Positions 63,135 through 64,000 of a DNA stretch of 64,000 bases are shown in pieces. The translations under genes and the position numbers were made by a program. The stretch is taken from NCBI GenBank assembly GCA_951799405.1, contig OX637342.1, positions 2,666,001-2,730,000 on the forward strand. Direction: 5' to 3'. Origin of the DNA: Agapetus fuscipes. Lineage: Eukaryota > Arthropoda > Insecta > Trichoptera > Glossosomatidae. A model generated the notes under the pieces. It ran no database searches, was not told the origin of the DNA, and saw nothing but the letters and a program-made list of their open reading frames with translations. Numbering within the stretch: the first letter of the stretch is position 1; each line of letters begins with the position of its first letter.

Positions 63135-64000
63135 ACCAGATGTATATTTTTGCTTTAAAAAAATACAATTATCAAAACAGTCTTTTAACATTGTGAGAGC
63201 TCCCTATATGTAGGAACATATTATTATCCTTCGTACAGGGTGAGATCGCCGCGTCAGCTTTTTCGATTGAACTTCTTCGAAACGTAAGCGAAAATAGTTG
63301 GAGATTGTTAGCTGGGAGATGTAGCGTCTAACAAAGGTATTCTTATTTATTTTTATGGTATTTTTTACACCCCAATGACTTTCACTTAACTTGATTTCAT
63401 ACCGCGTATACAAATTGAATTTCATTTAAGCCTCCCCAATGGAATGTGGGAGGTTTATTTTTTTTATCATACGTTTGAATAATACCTACTTCTTTTTGTT
63501 TTAAGAATATTATTGTTAAAAAAATAGTGAATTATTTATTAAAAAATGCACTATCTACTAAAATAAATATAAGTAAAACATGAGCATAAGCTCCCCTTCT
63601 TTAATCTAAGTGCAAAATGTTGTTTCATTCCGTTGGCTAAAGACAAGGCGAACTTAAACGAAGCTTGGGAGGCAATGATCGTGGCTCACATTTTGCTCAA
63701 TACTCCTGAGTGCAAGCTTAGACATCATGAAACCTCGGAAGAACTCGGTTGTGCCGAAAGAACACGATTGTTCCCGTAGTCCTTCGGCTAACAACCGCGC
63801 CGTTCTACTTTATTCATCTTAGTCATCACGCGCTAACTTCACGGCAATGTATTTTTAATTTATATTCACGTTATTGTCATAATAACATAACAGCACCCCT
63901 GGTGAATGATAACTTTCCATACGTTTTTTTTTATTTACACCATCAAAAGGAGTTTATATTTTTTTTTGTACTCAGGGTAAGGTCAACGCTTCATCGGAAA
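63135..64000. other. unassigned sequence
   Basis: 63740-63810 (CCGTAGTCCTTCGGCTAACA, CGCGCCGTTCTAC) resembles a decayed tRNA-like SINE head like 14395-14440, without box B. The rest is unrecognised. Confidence 0.35.

Overview
The window is AT-rich animal nuclear DNA with no recognisable host gene. It has no long exon-like ORF series and no rRNA or functional tRNA gene. Most open frames can be traced to mobile-element remnants or simple repeats. The LINE tail proteins, Penelope-like GIY-YIG proteins, Helitron-like end and frequent TAGGTACC-type words suggest an arthropod, probably an insect. I cannot fix the order from sequence alone, and the region could equally be intergenic or a long intron.

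I sorted the repeats by eye into working families (my labels). Repeat A is a ~265-bp dispersed element with about 25 copies and a TTAGAT/TATAGATT-type 3' end. SINE-B, SINE-C and SINE-F have tRNA-like heads with a recognisable box B. SINE-C occurs with two different 3' tails, C1 with an L2-type LINE tail and C2 with an unrelated A-rich tail. MITE-D and MITE-E are related ~255-bp elements with terminal inverted repeats and 4-bp target duplications. The window also holds hAT-like and other foldback elements, 5'-truncated LINE tails of several clades (RTE-like a-d, others e-g, two L2-like families), and Penelope-like elements (PLEs) of several families.

Layout: 1-9 kb holds RT relics, a 15-bp minisatellite in two opposed arrays, and repeat A/SINE-B/LINE fragments. 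9-11.4 kb is a PLE cluster. 12-22 kb holds LINE tails, SINEs, MITE-D copies and an L2 tail. 22.9-27 kb has repeat A, an (ATGT)n-centred local duplication, a hAT-like element and a Helitron-like 3' end. 27-37 kb has nested SINE/MITE insertions plus two PLE foldback structures. 37-50 kb has SINEs, LINE tails, an 800-bp inverted duplication and a triple-nested insertion. 50-64 kb has a LINE zinc-knuckle tail, MITEs, the best preserved PLE (GIY-YIG frame at 56.4-56.9 kb) and an L2 tail.

The most interesting signal is a set of hammerhead-ribozyme-like motifs at the PLE ends. Eight fit a CUGANGA / stem II / GAA / short helix III / UH / helix I layout, mostly with helix I pairing. At least three further motifs (9.1, 33.3 and 56.1 kb) have the same layout but read UUGANAA. 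That is a C3-to-U plus G8-to-A double change at the two positions that pair with each other in the known hammerhead structure. Three of the PLE ends lie as near-perfect inverted dimers. No folding, alignment or database search was run; all matches were read by eye.
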